Source: Micromonospora sp. KC723 (GTDB taxonomy: Bacteria > Actinomycetota > Actinomycetes > Mycobacteriales > Micromonosporaceae). Taken from it: a stretch of 38,499 nt of DNA. The notes beneath the pieces are model-generated. The model saw only the letters and a list, made by a program, of their open reading frames with translations. It ran no database searches and was not told the DNA's origin. Of the stretch, positions 15,144-22,036 are shown piece by piece. The stretch is from contig NZ_SMKD01000048.1 of the NCBI RefSeq assembly GCF_004348595.1, positions 1-38,499 on the forward strand. The letters are read 5' to 3'. The translations under genes were made by a program, and so were the position numbers. Position 1 is the stretch's first letter, and the number at the start of each line of letters is the position of its first letter.

Positions 15144-15508
15144 GCGTGCGCCGGCGGGCCGGCCGCGACCGGGGATCCTTCACCGCCGAGCTGGCGGCTG
15201 GCCTGCCGGCGCTGCTCCTGCTGCTGCTGACCGGGGTGACCGCGGTCGAGGCGGTCACCACCAGAGCCGCCTGCCTGGACGCCGCGCGGGAAGCGGCCCT
15301 CGCCGCTTCCCGCGGCTCGGACGGAGTCACGGCCGGCAGCCGGATCGCCCCACCCGCCGCGACGGTGTCGGTGTCGGTGGACACAGATCGGGTTACCGTC
15401 ACCGTCCGGGCTCCGGTCCGGGCGCTCGGCGCCCGACTGCCCCGGCTCACCGTGGAGGCCACCGCGGTCGCCGCCGTCGAGCCGGGCGTCCCGGTGAGCC
15501 GGCCATGA
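15140..15508 (+). CDS. TadE-like pseudopilin
   Basis: 122 residues, GTG start overlapping the pilin stop. D-R-G-S-F-T-A-E-L-A-A-G-L-P-A-L-L-L-L-L-L is a TadE signature: a prepilin-like site followed by a membrane helix with Glu near its start. The rest is a beta-rich domain outside the membrane with a conserved Cys-x-D-A-A-R-E-A-A. TadE proteins are minor pseudopilins. Its stop overlaps the next start in ATGA. Confidence 0.85.
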   Translation: MSVRRRAGRDRGSFTAELAAGLPALLLLLLTGVTAVEAVTTRAACLDAAREAALAASRGSDGVTAGSRIAPPAATVSVSVDTDRVTVTVRAPVRALGARLPRLTVEATAVAAVEPGVPVSRP

Positions 15509-15909
15509 CGGTGGCGGGCGTACGCTCGCGCGACCCCGCCGACCGCAGCCCCGCCGACCGCGACCCCGCCGACCGGGGCGGCGCGACCATCTGCCTACTC
15601 GTCCTCGGCTTGGTGTTCGTGCTGGTCGGGGCCTTCGGAGCGGCCATCGGCACGGCCCGGCTGGCACGGCACCAGGCCCGGGTGGCCGCCGACTTCGCCG
15701 CGCTGGCCGCGGCGGGGCAGGCACTGGCCGGGGACGGGCCGGCGTGTCGCGCCGCCGAGGAGCTGGCGGTCGCCAACCGGGCCAGGTTGACCGGCTGCCG
15801 GCTGGACGGGTTCGACGCGCTGGTCACGGTCGAGGTGCCGGTGACCCCGCTGCCGGGCTTCCACCGCGCAGCCACCGCCACCGCTCGCGCCGGCCCGGTC
15901 CGCAGCTGA
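15505..15909 (+). CDS. TadE/TadG-like protein of the Tad operon (Rv3654c type)
   Basis: 134 residues. A hydrophilic start with D-P-A-D-R repeats, then G-G-A-T and a membrane helix (ICLLVLGLVFVLVGAFGAAIG), then A-R-H-Q-A-R-V-A-A-D-F-A-A-L-A-A-A, the signature of the helicase/secretion-neighbourhood TadE-like family. Two cysteines follow in the extracytoplasmic part. It is the last gene of the operon, probably a minor component of the pilus. Confidence 0.82.
   Translation: MTVAGVRSRDPADRSPADRDPADRGGATICLLVLGLVFVLVGAFGAAIGTARLARHQARVAADFAALAAAGQALAGDGPACRAAEELAVANRARLTGCRLDGFDALVTVEVPVTPLPGFHRAATATARAGPVRS
15531..15575 (+). repeat. Three 15-bp tandem repeats inside a coding region
   Basis: Units CGACCCCGCCGACCG, CAGCCCCGCCGACCG and CGACCCCGCCGACCG encode the (D/S)-P-A-D-R repeats at the N-terminus of the last Tad protein. 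Because 15 is a multiple of three, copy changes keep the frame. Confidence 0.75.
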
Positions 15910-15979
15910 CGGAGACCGGTGCGCTGGCGGTCAGCAATCGGTACCGGGTGTGGCCGCTGACCCCACCCGGCACCGACGC

Positions 15980-16609
15980 TCAGCTCAGGCCGACCCGTCC
16001 GACCGTGGCGCCCGCCGGAAGTCTCCGGCGGGCGCCACGTATCGAGCCCTGCTGCCGGGCCAGCCCGGTGACAGCGTCGAGCACCAGTTCGCCGTTGGCG
16101 CTGTCCAGCGCCCCGGTCGGTTCGTCGGCGAATACGACAGCCGGGCGATGAACCAGGGCGCGAGCCACGGCTACCCGCTGGGCCTGACCACCGGAGACCT
16201 GGCCGGGGCGTCGGTCGGCGATCTCAAACACATCGAGTAGTCGCAGCAGGGTGTCGGCCTGCCGGCGTGCCTCGGAGCGACGGACGTTGAGCAGGCGTAG
16301 GGGTAACTCCACGTTCTCCCGCAGGGTCAGTTCCGGTACGAGGTCTCCGAACTGGAGAACGAAGCCGAATGAGGCCAACCGGAGCCCGCTGCGCGGGCCA
16401 TCGGACAGGGTGTCGACCTGGCGGCCGTTGAAGTAGATCTCCCCCTGGTCCGGCCGGAGAATGCCGGCGAGCAGGTGTAGCAGTGTGGACTTCCCGGAGC
16501 CCGATGGGCCCATCACCGCGACGATTTCGCCGGCTGCGATCTCGATGCCGACCCGGTCGAGGGCGACAGTCTTTCCGAAGCGGACCACGAGGTGCTTTGC
16601 CTGAAGCAG
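15980..16609 (-). pseudogene. ABC transporter ATPase, 3'-truncated
   Basis: The first two thirds are a normal lipoprotein/macrolide-export (LolD/MacB-type) ATPase: Walker [11 protein letters not shown]-loop, signature V-S-G-G-Q-A-Q-R, Walker [10 protein letters not shown] and D-loop A-L-D-S-A. The H-loop (V-T-H-D) and C-terminus are gone; the frame ends in unrelated residues encoded by the Tad-operon terminator. No permease gene is present. The N-terminal strand L-V-V-R-F-G needs a start at or before the CTG at 16609; a GTG at 16588 would cut into it. It follows the PadR gene in one transcript. Loss of the H-loop His should abolish ATP hydrolysis. Confidence 0.8.
16005..16038. terminator. Strong hairpin terminator after the Tad operon
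   Basis: A perfect 15-bp stem (GTGGCGCCCGCCGGA and complement) with loop AGTC, 95 nt after the last Tad stop. It also lies inside the broken 3' end of the ABC ATPase reading frame. Confidence 0.75.
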
Positions 16610-16610
16610 G

Positions 16611-17171
16611 TCAGCGCACCTGCTTGCCCGGTGCCGGCGTCTCGGACGTCGCGATGACGGCAGCGAGCCGGTCGAGTCGCGCCTCGGCGCCGTCGATCCA
16701 CTTCAGGTCGGCGTCCAGGTGGTACAACTCGAAGTCGGCGTCGAGTTGGGTGAGCAGGTCGCCGGACTGGCGCTTGGCTCGCATCTCCCGCATCTGCGTG
16801 AGATGGGCCTGGCGTTGCCGGTTCAGCACCTCACGGGCGGGGCGACCACTGTCCAGGGCGATGACCACCTTGGCGAACAGGGTGCGGCGGGTGCCCGCCA
16901 CGTCTGGTGCCTCGGGCTCGGTGAGCCAGCGTTCCAACTCGAACACGCCGGCCTCGGTGATCGCGTAGACCCGGCGGTCCGGCCCCTCGCCGGGGCTGAC
17001 ACCGGCGAGGTCGACCAGCCCGTCCCGGGCAAGGCGTTGCAGAGTCGCGTACACCTGGGCGGACTTCAATGGGCGGCCGCCGCCGAACCAGTCGTCATAG
17101 CGGCGGCGCAGGGTGTAACCATGCTGGGCCTGCGGTTCGAGCAGGCCGAGCAGGGTGCGGGAGACCGACAT
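16611..17171 (-). CDS. PadR-family regulator with C-terminal VAD-like domain
   Basis: 186 residues. Winged helix at 1-85 ([19 protein letters not shown] as recognition helix, wing with [10 protein letters not shown]), then a helical dimerisation region with long charged helices. This is the longer VAD/AsPex PadR type that usually controls the ABC exporter it precedes. The ATG at 17171 lies seven bases after TAGATT, so the message is probably leaderless. A perfect palindrome overlaps that hexamer, pointing to strong self-repression. Its target exporter gene is broken here. Confidence 0.9.
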   Translation of the reverse strand: MSVSRTLLGLLEPQAQHGYTLRRRYDDWFGGGRPLKSAQVYATLQRLARDGLVDLAGVSPGEGPDRRVYAITEAGVFELERWLTEPEAPDVAGTRRTLFAKVVIALDSGRPAREVLNRQRQAHLTQMREMRAKRQSGDLLTQLDADFELYHLDADLKWIDGAEARLDRLAAVIATSETPAPGKQVR

Positions 17172-17178
17172 GCGGGCG

Positions 17179-17184
17179 AATCTA
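17179..17184 (-). promoter_or_regulatory. -10 element TAGATT, leaderless promoter of second padR
   Basis: TAGATT on the minus strand, seven nucleotides upstream of the ATG at 17171, partly inside the operator palindrome. Confidence 0.55.
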
Positions 17185-17200
17185 GCAACTCAGTTGCTAG
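17182..17200. promoter_or_regulatory. Perfect 19-bp palindromic operator
   Basis: CTAGCAACT-C-AGTTGCTAG: nine perfect base pairs around one central base. It overlaps the -10 of the PadR gene, and its half-site spacing suits a winged-helix dimer. Self-repression by the adjacent PadR is the natural inference. Confidence 0.75.
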
Positions 17201-17217
17201 GTGGAAAGCCGGGTCCA

Positions 17218-17258
17218 CCGCCGGGGCGCGGGCCGTTCCCGGCGCCGCACCCCGGCGG
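17218..17258 (-). terminator. Probable hairpin terminator of the LURP-one gene
   Basis: Nine-bp outer stem (CCGCCGGGG/CCCCGGCGG) enclosing a 23-nt GC-rich region that can form a smaller hairpin. It begins a few bases downstream of the stop codon at 17265. Confidence 0.5.
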
Positions 17259-17264
17259 GTCGCG

Positions 17265-17843
17265 TCAGCGGCCCTGGAGCGCGTCCAGGCCGATCGCCAG
17301 CGCGATCACCAGGCGGCGGTCGATCTGCGGGTTCTGCACCTCGACCACGTACCGGTCGCGCAGGCCCCACTTCTTGACGACCGAGAAGAACGGCTGGCCC
17401 CCGGCGGCGAAGTCGAAGTGGTACGGCAACCAGGAGAGCGAGTCGACGAACCGGCGCAGCAGCGCCACCGGCAGGCTCCGTTCCTGGCCGGTGACCTCGG
17501 GCAGGCCGGGCTGCTCCAGGTGCCAGGTGGAGCGCAGCAGGGACTGCGCGAAGTCCTTGCGGAACAGGCCGACCGGGTTCCCCGCGCCGTCGGTGACGTC
17601 GTAGGTGGCGCCGAGGTCGAGCCGCTGGCGGGCCTTGAAGCCGAGCAGGGGCTGCTGCTTGGACTCGTCGGTGTAGATGGTCACCTGTTCCTTGAAGGCG
17701 AGCCGCTTCTGCTGCGCGAACGCCAGCAGCTCACCCTCCCGGCCGTCCGGTGTCACGGCGTGGACCTCGTACTGGTTGACCATCATCCGGATCCGTTGCC
17801 GGATGTGGAACTGGTGCTGCGTCTGCAAACTGTCGAACTGCAT
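17265..17843 (-). CDS. LURP-one/Tubby-C-like domain protein
   Basis: 192 residues from an ATG with AGGAGA seven bases upstream. The whole protein fits the LURP-one-related (DUF567) fold: alternating strands such as F-H-I-R-Q-R-I-R-M-M-V-N-Q-Y-E-V, L-A-F-A-Q-Q-K-R-L-A-F-K-E-Q-V-T-I-Y, and Y-D-V-T-D-x-x-G-N-P-V-G-L-F-R-K-D-F, with a C-terminal hydrophobic helix (L-V-I-A-L-A-I-G-L-D-A-L) typical of the group. Members of this fold bind or sit at membranes; the bacterial role is not established. The minus-strand neighbour upstream is a 68-residue protein with its own terminator, so the two genes are probably separate units. Confidence 0.8.
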   Translation of the reverse strand: MQFDSLQTQHQFHIRQRIRMMVNQYEVHAVTPDGREGELLAFAQQKRLAFKEQVTIYTDESKQQPLLGFKARQRLDLGATYDVTDGAGNPVGLFRKDFAQSLLRSTWHLEQPGLPEVTGQERSLPVALLRRFVDSLSWLPYHFDFAAGGQPFFSVVKKWGLRDRYVVEVQNPQIDRRLVIALAIGLDALQGR

Positions 17844-17934
17844 CGAGTCTCCTGTCAGCGGGTGGGGCGGAGTCTCGCACAACGAGCGGAGAAAGCCGGC
17901 CTCCTCGGCGCCGCCGTGCGGGCCGTCCGCCGTC

Positions 17935-17960
17935 GGCGCGCTCCGCACCCGGAGCGCGCC
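17935..17960 (-). terminator. Hairpin terminator of the 68-residue gene
   Basis: Perfect 11-bp stem (GGCGCGCTCCG and complement) with loop CACC, ten bases beyond the stop codon. Confidence 0.7.
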
Positions 17961-17970
17961 ACCCCGCCGG

Positions 17971-18177
17971 TCAGCGCCCGCCGTCGACGGTCGCCTTCAG
18001 GGCCCACGAGTTGAGCACCTGGTGGATGGTGCGCAGTCGCTCGTTGATCTGCTCCAGCCGTTCGGCCTGGGCGAGGTTCGCCATCGCGGTTCCCAGAGCG
18101 ATCTGCTGGTCAGGGGTGAGCTTGTCCTGGTCGATGTTGTAGAGCAGGTCGACGGTCTCGGCGATCGTGTCGGCCAT
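17971..18177 (-). CDS. Small helical protein of unknown function
   Basis: 68 residues from an ATG preceded by GAGGAG. The sequence is almost entirely amphipathic helix (AETVDLLYNIDQDKLTPDQQ, AMANLAQAERLEQINERLRTIHQ) and probably forms a coiled-coil dimer. No Cys, no membrane segment. A long extension upstream is open but lacks a ribosome site. The CebR-like box lies 61 bp upstream of its start and a perfect terminator follows, so it has its own transcription unit. I do not recognise the family. Confidence 0.75.
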   Translation of the reverse strand: MADTIAETVDLLYNIDQDKLTPDQQIALGTAMANLAQAERLEQINERLRTIHQVLNSWALKATVDGGR

Positions 18178-18237
18178 GGCTTCTCCTCGGGCAAGAAGAC
18201 GGCAGGTCGGCGGAAGCTGACCGGCGAATCCGATCAA

Positions 18238-18251
18238 TGGAAGCGCTCCCA
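18238..18251. promoter_or_regulatory. LacI-type operator (CebR/CelR-like box)
   Basis: TGGAAGCGCTCCCA matches 13 of 14 positions of the actinobacterial CebR/CelR operator TGGGAGCGCTCCCA. It lies 61 bp upstream of the 68-residue gene on the minus strand. No LacI regulator gene is in the window, so any regulator must be encoded elsewhere. Confidence 0.5.
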
Positions 18252-18358
18252 CTTCCTTGCCCACATGCCCCGCCGGTCATGCACCCGTCCCACAACCCGA
18301 GCCCGGCGGCCACCCGTCCGCCGCGGGGTCGGCCGGCCGGACCGGACGGCAGGAGCGG

Positions 18359-20803
18359 CTACGGCGCCGCCTGGCGCGGCACGGACGCCGTCGGGTTGTC
18401 CGCCGAACCGCCCGTCGAGTCGTCCGCCGGGCCGTCGGTGGGAGCGGGCAGGTGGGCGAGCACCACGTCGAGGACGCGGACGGCGTCCGCCTTGGACAGC
18501 GGGTTGTTGCCGTTGCCGCACTTCGGCGACTGCACGCAGGACGGGCAGCCGGCCTCGCAACCGCACTCGGCGATGGCGTCCTTGGTGGCGCGCAGCCAGG
18601 CCGCCGCCGTCCCGTACGCGCGCTCGGCGAAACCCGCCCCGCCGGGATGGCCGTCGTAGACGAACACGGTCGGCGCCTCGGTGTCCGGGTGCGCCGCCGT
18701 GGACAGGCCGCCGATGTCCCAGCGGTCGCAGGTCGCCATCAGCGGGAGCAACCCGATCGCGGCGTGCTCGGCGGCGTGCAGCGCCCCGGGGATGTCGGCG
18801 GCCTCCACCCCGGCGGCGGCCAGCGACCCGGGCGACACCGTGAACCAGACCGCGACGGTACGCAGTTCCCGGGCCGGCAGGTCCAGCGGCCGGGTGTCGA
18901 TCACCTCGCCGGACGCGATCCGCCGCCGCTGGTAGGACACCACCTGGTTGGTCACGTCCACCTCGCCGAGGAAGAGGCCGACCGGTCCCGCGTCGACGTA
19001 CGAACGCACCGACACCACCGACAGCGAGGTGACGTCCCGGGCGTGGGTGGACCAGTCCGGCTCCTCGGCGTGCACCAGCGCGCACCCGTCGGCCAGGTCG
19101 AGGGAGTCGACCACGTACGAGACGCCCTGGTGCAGGTAGACCGCGCCGGGGTGGACGAGGACGTGCGACGAGCCGCCGTCGACGGTGCCGAGCAGCCGCC
19201 CGGTCGACGCCTCGACCACGCAGACGGGGGCGCCGTCGGAGCCGCGCAGGTCCACCTCGGGCCGCTCCCGGTGCCGCCAGTACCACCCGGTCGGGCGCTG
19301 CCGCAGCGCGCCGGCCGCGACGAGGGAGTCGACCGCCTCCTTCGCCCCGTCGCCGAAGAGCTCCAGGTCGGTCGGGGTGAGCGGAGCCTCGGACGCGGCG
19401 CAGGCCAACTGCGGGGCGAGCACGTACGGATTGGCCGGGTCGAGCACGGTCGCCTCGACGGGCCGCCCGAACAGGGCCTCCGGGTGGTGCACCAGGTAGG
19501 TGTCGAGCGGGTCGTCCCGGGCCACGAGCACGGCGAGCGCCTCGTCGCCGGAGCGCCCGGCCCGGCCGGCCTGCTGCCAGAGCGAGGCCCGGGTCCCGGG
19601 CCAGCCGCAGATCAGCACCGCGTCCAGACCGACCAGGTCGACGCCGAGTTCCAGCGCGTTGGTGGAGGCGAGGCCGAGCAGTTCCCCGTGCAGCAGGGCG
19701 CGTTCCAACTCGCGCCGTTCCTCGCGCAGGTAACCGGCCCGGTAGGCGGCCACCCGGTTGCCGAGCCCGGGCACCGCCTCGTCGAGTGCGCGCCGGGCGT
19801 TGGCCGCCACCACCTCCGCCCCGCGCCGGGATCGGACGAAGGCGAGCGTGCGTACGCCCTCGGCGACGGTGTCGGCGAGCAGGTCCGCGGTCTCCCGCAG
19901 CGCCGACCGGCGGACCTGGAGAAGATCGGCGTCGGGGGCGGGTGCGGCGGAGGCCGGCAGCAGCGGCGGCTCCCAGAGCGCGAAGGTCACCCCGCCGCGT
20001 GGCGAGGTGTCCTCGGTGACGGCGACCACCGGCAGCCCGGTGAGCCGCCCGGCCGCCGTCGCCGGGTCACCCGAGGTGGCCGAGGCCAGCACGAAGACGG
20101 GGGTACGGCCGTATCTGGCGCACTGCCGCCGCAGCCGGCGCAGTACGTGTGCGACGTGCGAGCCGAACACGCCCCGGTAGGTGTGGCACTCGTCGATCAC
20201 CACGTACGCCAGCCGGCGCAGGAAGCCGGACCACTGCGCGTGCCCGGGGAGGATGCCGTGGTGCAGCATGTCCGGGTTGGTAAGGACGAACCGGGCGTGT
20301 CGGCGGATCCACTCCCGTTCGGCGCGGGGGGTGTCCCCGTCGTAGGTGGCCGGGCGCACCCCGTCGAGGTCCAGGCCGGCGACGGCGCGTAGCTGGTCGG
20401 CGGCGAGCGCCTTGGTCGGGGCCAGGTACAGCACGGTGGCCCGGGGGTCGGCGAGCAGCGTGGCGAGCGCCGGTAACTGGTACGCCAGCGACTTGCCGGA
20501 TGCCGTTCCGGTGGCCACCACCACGTGTTGCCCGGCGTACGCCAGTTCGGCGGCCTCGGCCTGGTGCCGCCACGGGGCGACCACGCCGCGCCCGGCGAGC
20601 GCCGCCCGTAGCTGCTCGGGCGTCCACTCCGGCCAGGGAGCCGGTTCGCCGGGCCGGGCCGGGACCCGTTCGACGTGGGTGACCGGGTCGGTGCCGTGGT
20701 GGCGGGCGCGCAGCCGGCGCAGCAGTTCCCCGGGCGCCGCCGTCTGCGGTCGACCGGAGCCGGGACCTGCCGATACGGTGGCTGCGGGATTCACGTCCTG
20801 CAC
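18359..20803 (-). CDS. DEAD/DEAH-box helicase with DUF1998-type zinc cluster
   Basis: 814 residues. Motif I G-T-A-S-G-K-S (99-105), Ia A-P-T-K-A-L, motif II D-E-C-H (204-207), motif III S-A-T, then the second RecA domain with T-N-A-L-E-L-G-V-D and Q-x-G-R-A-G-R-x-G. The C-terminal part ends with a Cys cluster (747, 749, 753, 756, 762), the metal site of the MrfA/YprA family. MrfA of Bacillus takes part in excision repair; the M. tuberculosis relative is Rv3649, also near the Tad genes. The start used is GTG 20803; a GTG three codons later is an alternative. A weak hairpin at 18314-18349 may terminate it. It is divergent from bldG. Confidence 0.93.
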   Translation of the reverse strand: MQDVNPAATVSAGPGSGRPQTAAPGELLRRLRARHHGTDPVTHVERVPARPGEPAPWPEWTPEQLRAALAGRGVVAPWRHQAEAAELAYAGQHVVVATGTASGKSLAYQLPALATLLADPRATVLYLAPTKALAADQLRAVAGLDLDGVRPATYDGDTPRAEREWIRRHARFVLTNPDMLHHGILPGHAQWSGFLRRLAYVVIDECHTYRGVFGSHVAHVLRRLRRQCARYGRTPVFVLASATSGDPATAAGRLTGLPVVAVTEDTSPRGGVTFALWEPPLLPASAAPAPDADLLQVRRSALRETADLLADTVAEGVRTLAFVRSRRGAEVVAANARRALDEAVPGLGNRVAAYRAGYLREERRELERALLHGELLGLASTNALELGVDLVGLDAVLICGWPGTRASLWQQAGRAGRSGDEALAVLVARDDPLDTYLVHHPEALFGRPVEATVLDPANPYVLAPQLACAASEAPLTPTDLELFGDGAKEAVDSLVAAGALRQRPTGWYWRHRERPEVDLRGSDGAPVCVVEASTGRLLGTVDGGSSHVLVHPGAVYLHQGVSYVVDSLDLADGCALVHAEEPDWSTHARDVTSLSVVSVRSYVDAGPVGLFLGEVDVTNQVVSYQRRRIASGEVIDTRPLDLPARELRTVAVWFTVSPGSLAAAGVEAADIPGALHAAEHAAIGLLPLMATCDRWDIGGLSTAAHPDTEAPTVFVYDGHPGGAGFAERAYGTAAAWLRATKDAIAECGCEAGCPSCVQSPKCGNGNNPLSKADAVRVLDVVLAHLPAPTDGPADDSTGGSADNPTASVPRQAAP

Positions 20804-20935
20804 TTTCGCACTGGTGTTCTGGTGGTGAACGACCGGGGGCGTGGGTAAGAGGGAGCCGCCGCCGGTGACCGGAGGCCGGCCGGGCGGGGATGGTTAGATG
20901 CCCAGGAGAGTTTACGGCTCTCGGAGGAGGACTTG

Positions 20936-21292
20936 ATGGAGCTGTCGCTGGCGACCCGTACCGTGGGGGAGCACACGGTGCTGGAGGTCGGCGGTGAGGT
21001 GGACGTCTACACCGCACCTCGGCTGCGCGAACGGCTCCTCGAACTGATCGACGGCGGCGCCCGGCAGGTGGTCGTCGACCTCGGTCGGGTCGACTTCCTC
21101 GACTCCACCGGTCTGGGCGTGCTGGTTGGCGCCCTCAAGCGGCTGCGTTCGGCCGGCGGTTCGTTCGCGCTGGTCTGTGACAAGGAGCCACTGCTCAAGA
21201 TCTTCCGGATCACCGCGTTGGACCAGGTCTTTCCGCTGCACGCAACGGTCGAGGCGGCGGTCGCGGCCGACCCGAGCGGCGCCGGCGCGTGA
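20936..21292 (+). CDS. bldG: STAS-domain anti-sigma factor antagonist (BldG-like)
   Basis: 118 residues, ATG with GGAGGAGG upstream. Single STAS domain; the phosphorylated serine is Ser57 in [10 protein letters not shown]. Proteins of this group bind anti-sigma kinases when unphosphorylated and so free sigma factors. In Streptomyces, BldG controls aerial growth and antibiotic production, and its neighbours are the same as here: helicase on one side, an ATPase and proton pyrophosphatase on the other. A small hairpin (GAGAG-7-CTCTC, 20906-20922) lies in the leader. The stop overlaps the start of the ATPase gene, so the pair is co-translated. Confidence 0.9.
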   Translation: MELSLATRTVGEHTVLEVGGEVDVYTAPRLRERLLELIDGGARQVVVDLGRVDFLDSTGLGVLVGALKRLRSAGGSFALVCDKEPLLKIFRITALDQVFPLHATVEAAVAADPSGAGA

Positions 21293-21726
21293 TGGCGACG
21301 GTCCGGCTCTCCTTCTCCCCGGCCCCGGTGCACGTGCGTACGGCCCGCCTGGTCGGGGTCGCGGTGGCCCGCCGGGCCGGGGTGCGCGAGGACCTGCTCG
21401 ACGAGGTGCGCCTGGCCATCGGTGAGGCGTGCACCCGTGCCGTCGCGCTGCACCGGCAGTACGGGCTGCCCGATCCGGTGCTGGTGGAGATGTCCGACTC
21501 CGGGGCGTACCAGGTGCGGGTGGTGGACCGGGCGCCGATCGAGGCGGGTATCGGCCTGGCCGCGTTGAACGCCGACGAACTGGCCAACGAGTCCCTCACC
21601 GACGAGGCGCTCACCACTGGCGTCGGGTTCGCCCTTCTCGCTGGTTTTGTCGAGGATCTTCAGGTCCGCCCGGTAGACGAGGGAGTCGGGACCGAGGTCC
21701 GGATGGTGTGGCCGGTCGGCCGCTGA
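21289..21726 (+). CDS. HATPase-type anti-sigma factor partner of BldG
   Basis: 145 residues from a GTG overlapping the bldG stop (an ATG one codon later is an alternative). It has the GHKL ATPase layout: N-box region [15 protein letters not shown], the E-M-S-D-S-G-A-Y strand-turn, and a C-terminal [13 protein letters not shown]. The Asn that normally binds magnesium in the N-box (E-A-x-x-N) is Arg here, so kinase activity is doubtful. This matches what is known of the SCO3548-like neighbour of Streptomyces bldG, treated as an anti-sigma factor. A hairpin terminator follows. Confidence 0.85.
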   Translation: MMATVRLSFSPAPVHVRTARLVGVAVARRAGVREDLLDEVRLAIGEACTRAVALHRQYGLPDPVLVEMSDSGAYQVRVVDRAPIEAGIGLAALNADELANESLTDEALTTGVGFALLAGFVEDLQVRPVDEGVGTEVRMVWPVGR

Positions 21727-21741
21727 GGTTCGTTGTCCCTG

Positions 21742-21772
21742 CGAGGCCGTGACCCACGTGGTCGCGGCCTCG
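21742..21772 (+). terminator. Hairpin terminator of the bldG operon
   Basis: Stem CGAGGCCG-T-GACC pairing with GGTC-G-CGGCCTCG (one T-G wobble) around a CACGT loop, 16 nt after the ATPase stop codon. Confidence 0.7.
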
Positions 21773-22036
21773 TCGCGTCGATGGGCCTCCATATCAGATT
21801 TTTCCTCATAACACAGTTAGAAAGATCATCCGGACACGGTGTGCCCCGGTTGTGACCTCGAACACTCGACAGGGCTACAGTCTGTGGGTTGTCAGCACGT
21901 GATCCCTCCCGCGGCCAGCGGATATGGACGTTGATCATGGTCCGTCGGGGCGGGTCGGCGCGCGTGCGCAACCGCATCCAGGCGCCGGGCAGACGTCCAC
22001 TGGCCGGCGCGACCGTGTCGGTACAGGAGGACACAG
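21773..22036 (+). promoter_or_regulatory. Promoter and long leader of hppA
   Basis: Gene-free. An AT-rich patch (21792-21826, with runs of T and A) stands out from the GC-rich surroundings. TACAGT at 21876-21881 fits a -10 element; TTGTGA at 21850-21855 resembles a -35 but the 20-nt spacing is long. If this promoter is used, the hppA leader is about 150 nt and ends in a GGAGG site. No known riboswitch was recognised. Confidence 0.4.

Noticed and set aside
18257..20392. 711-codon open frame on the plus strand
   Set aside because: Antisense to the helicase, whose motifs are all intact.
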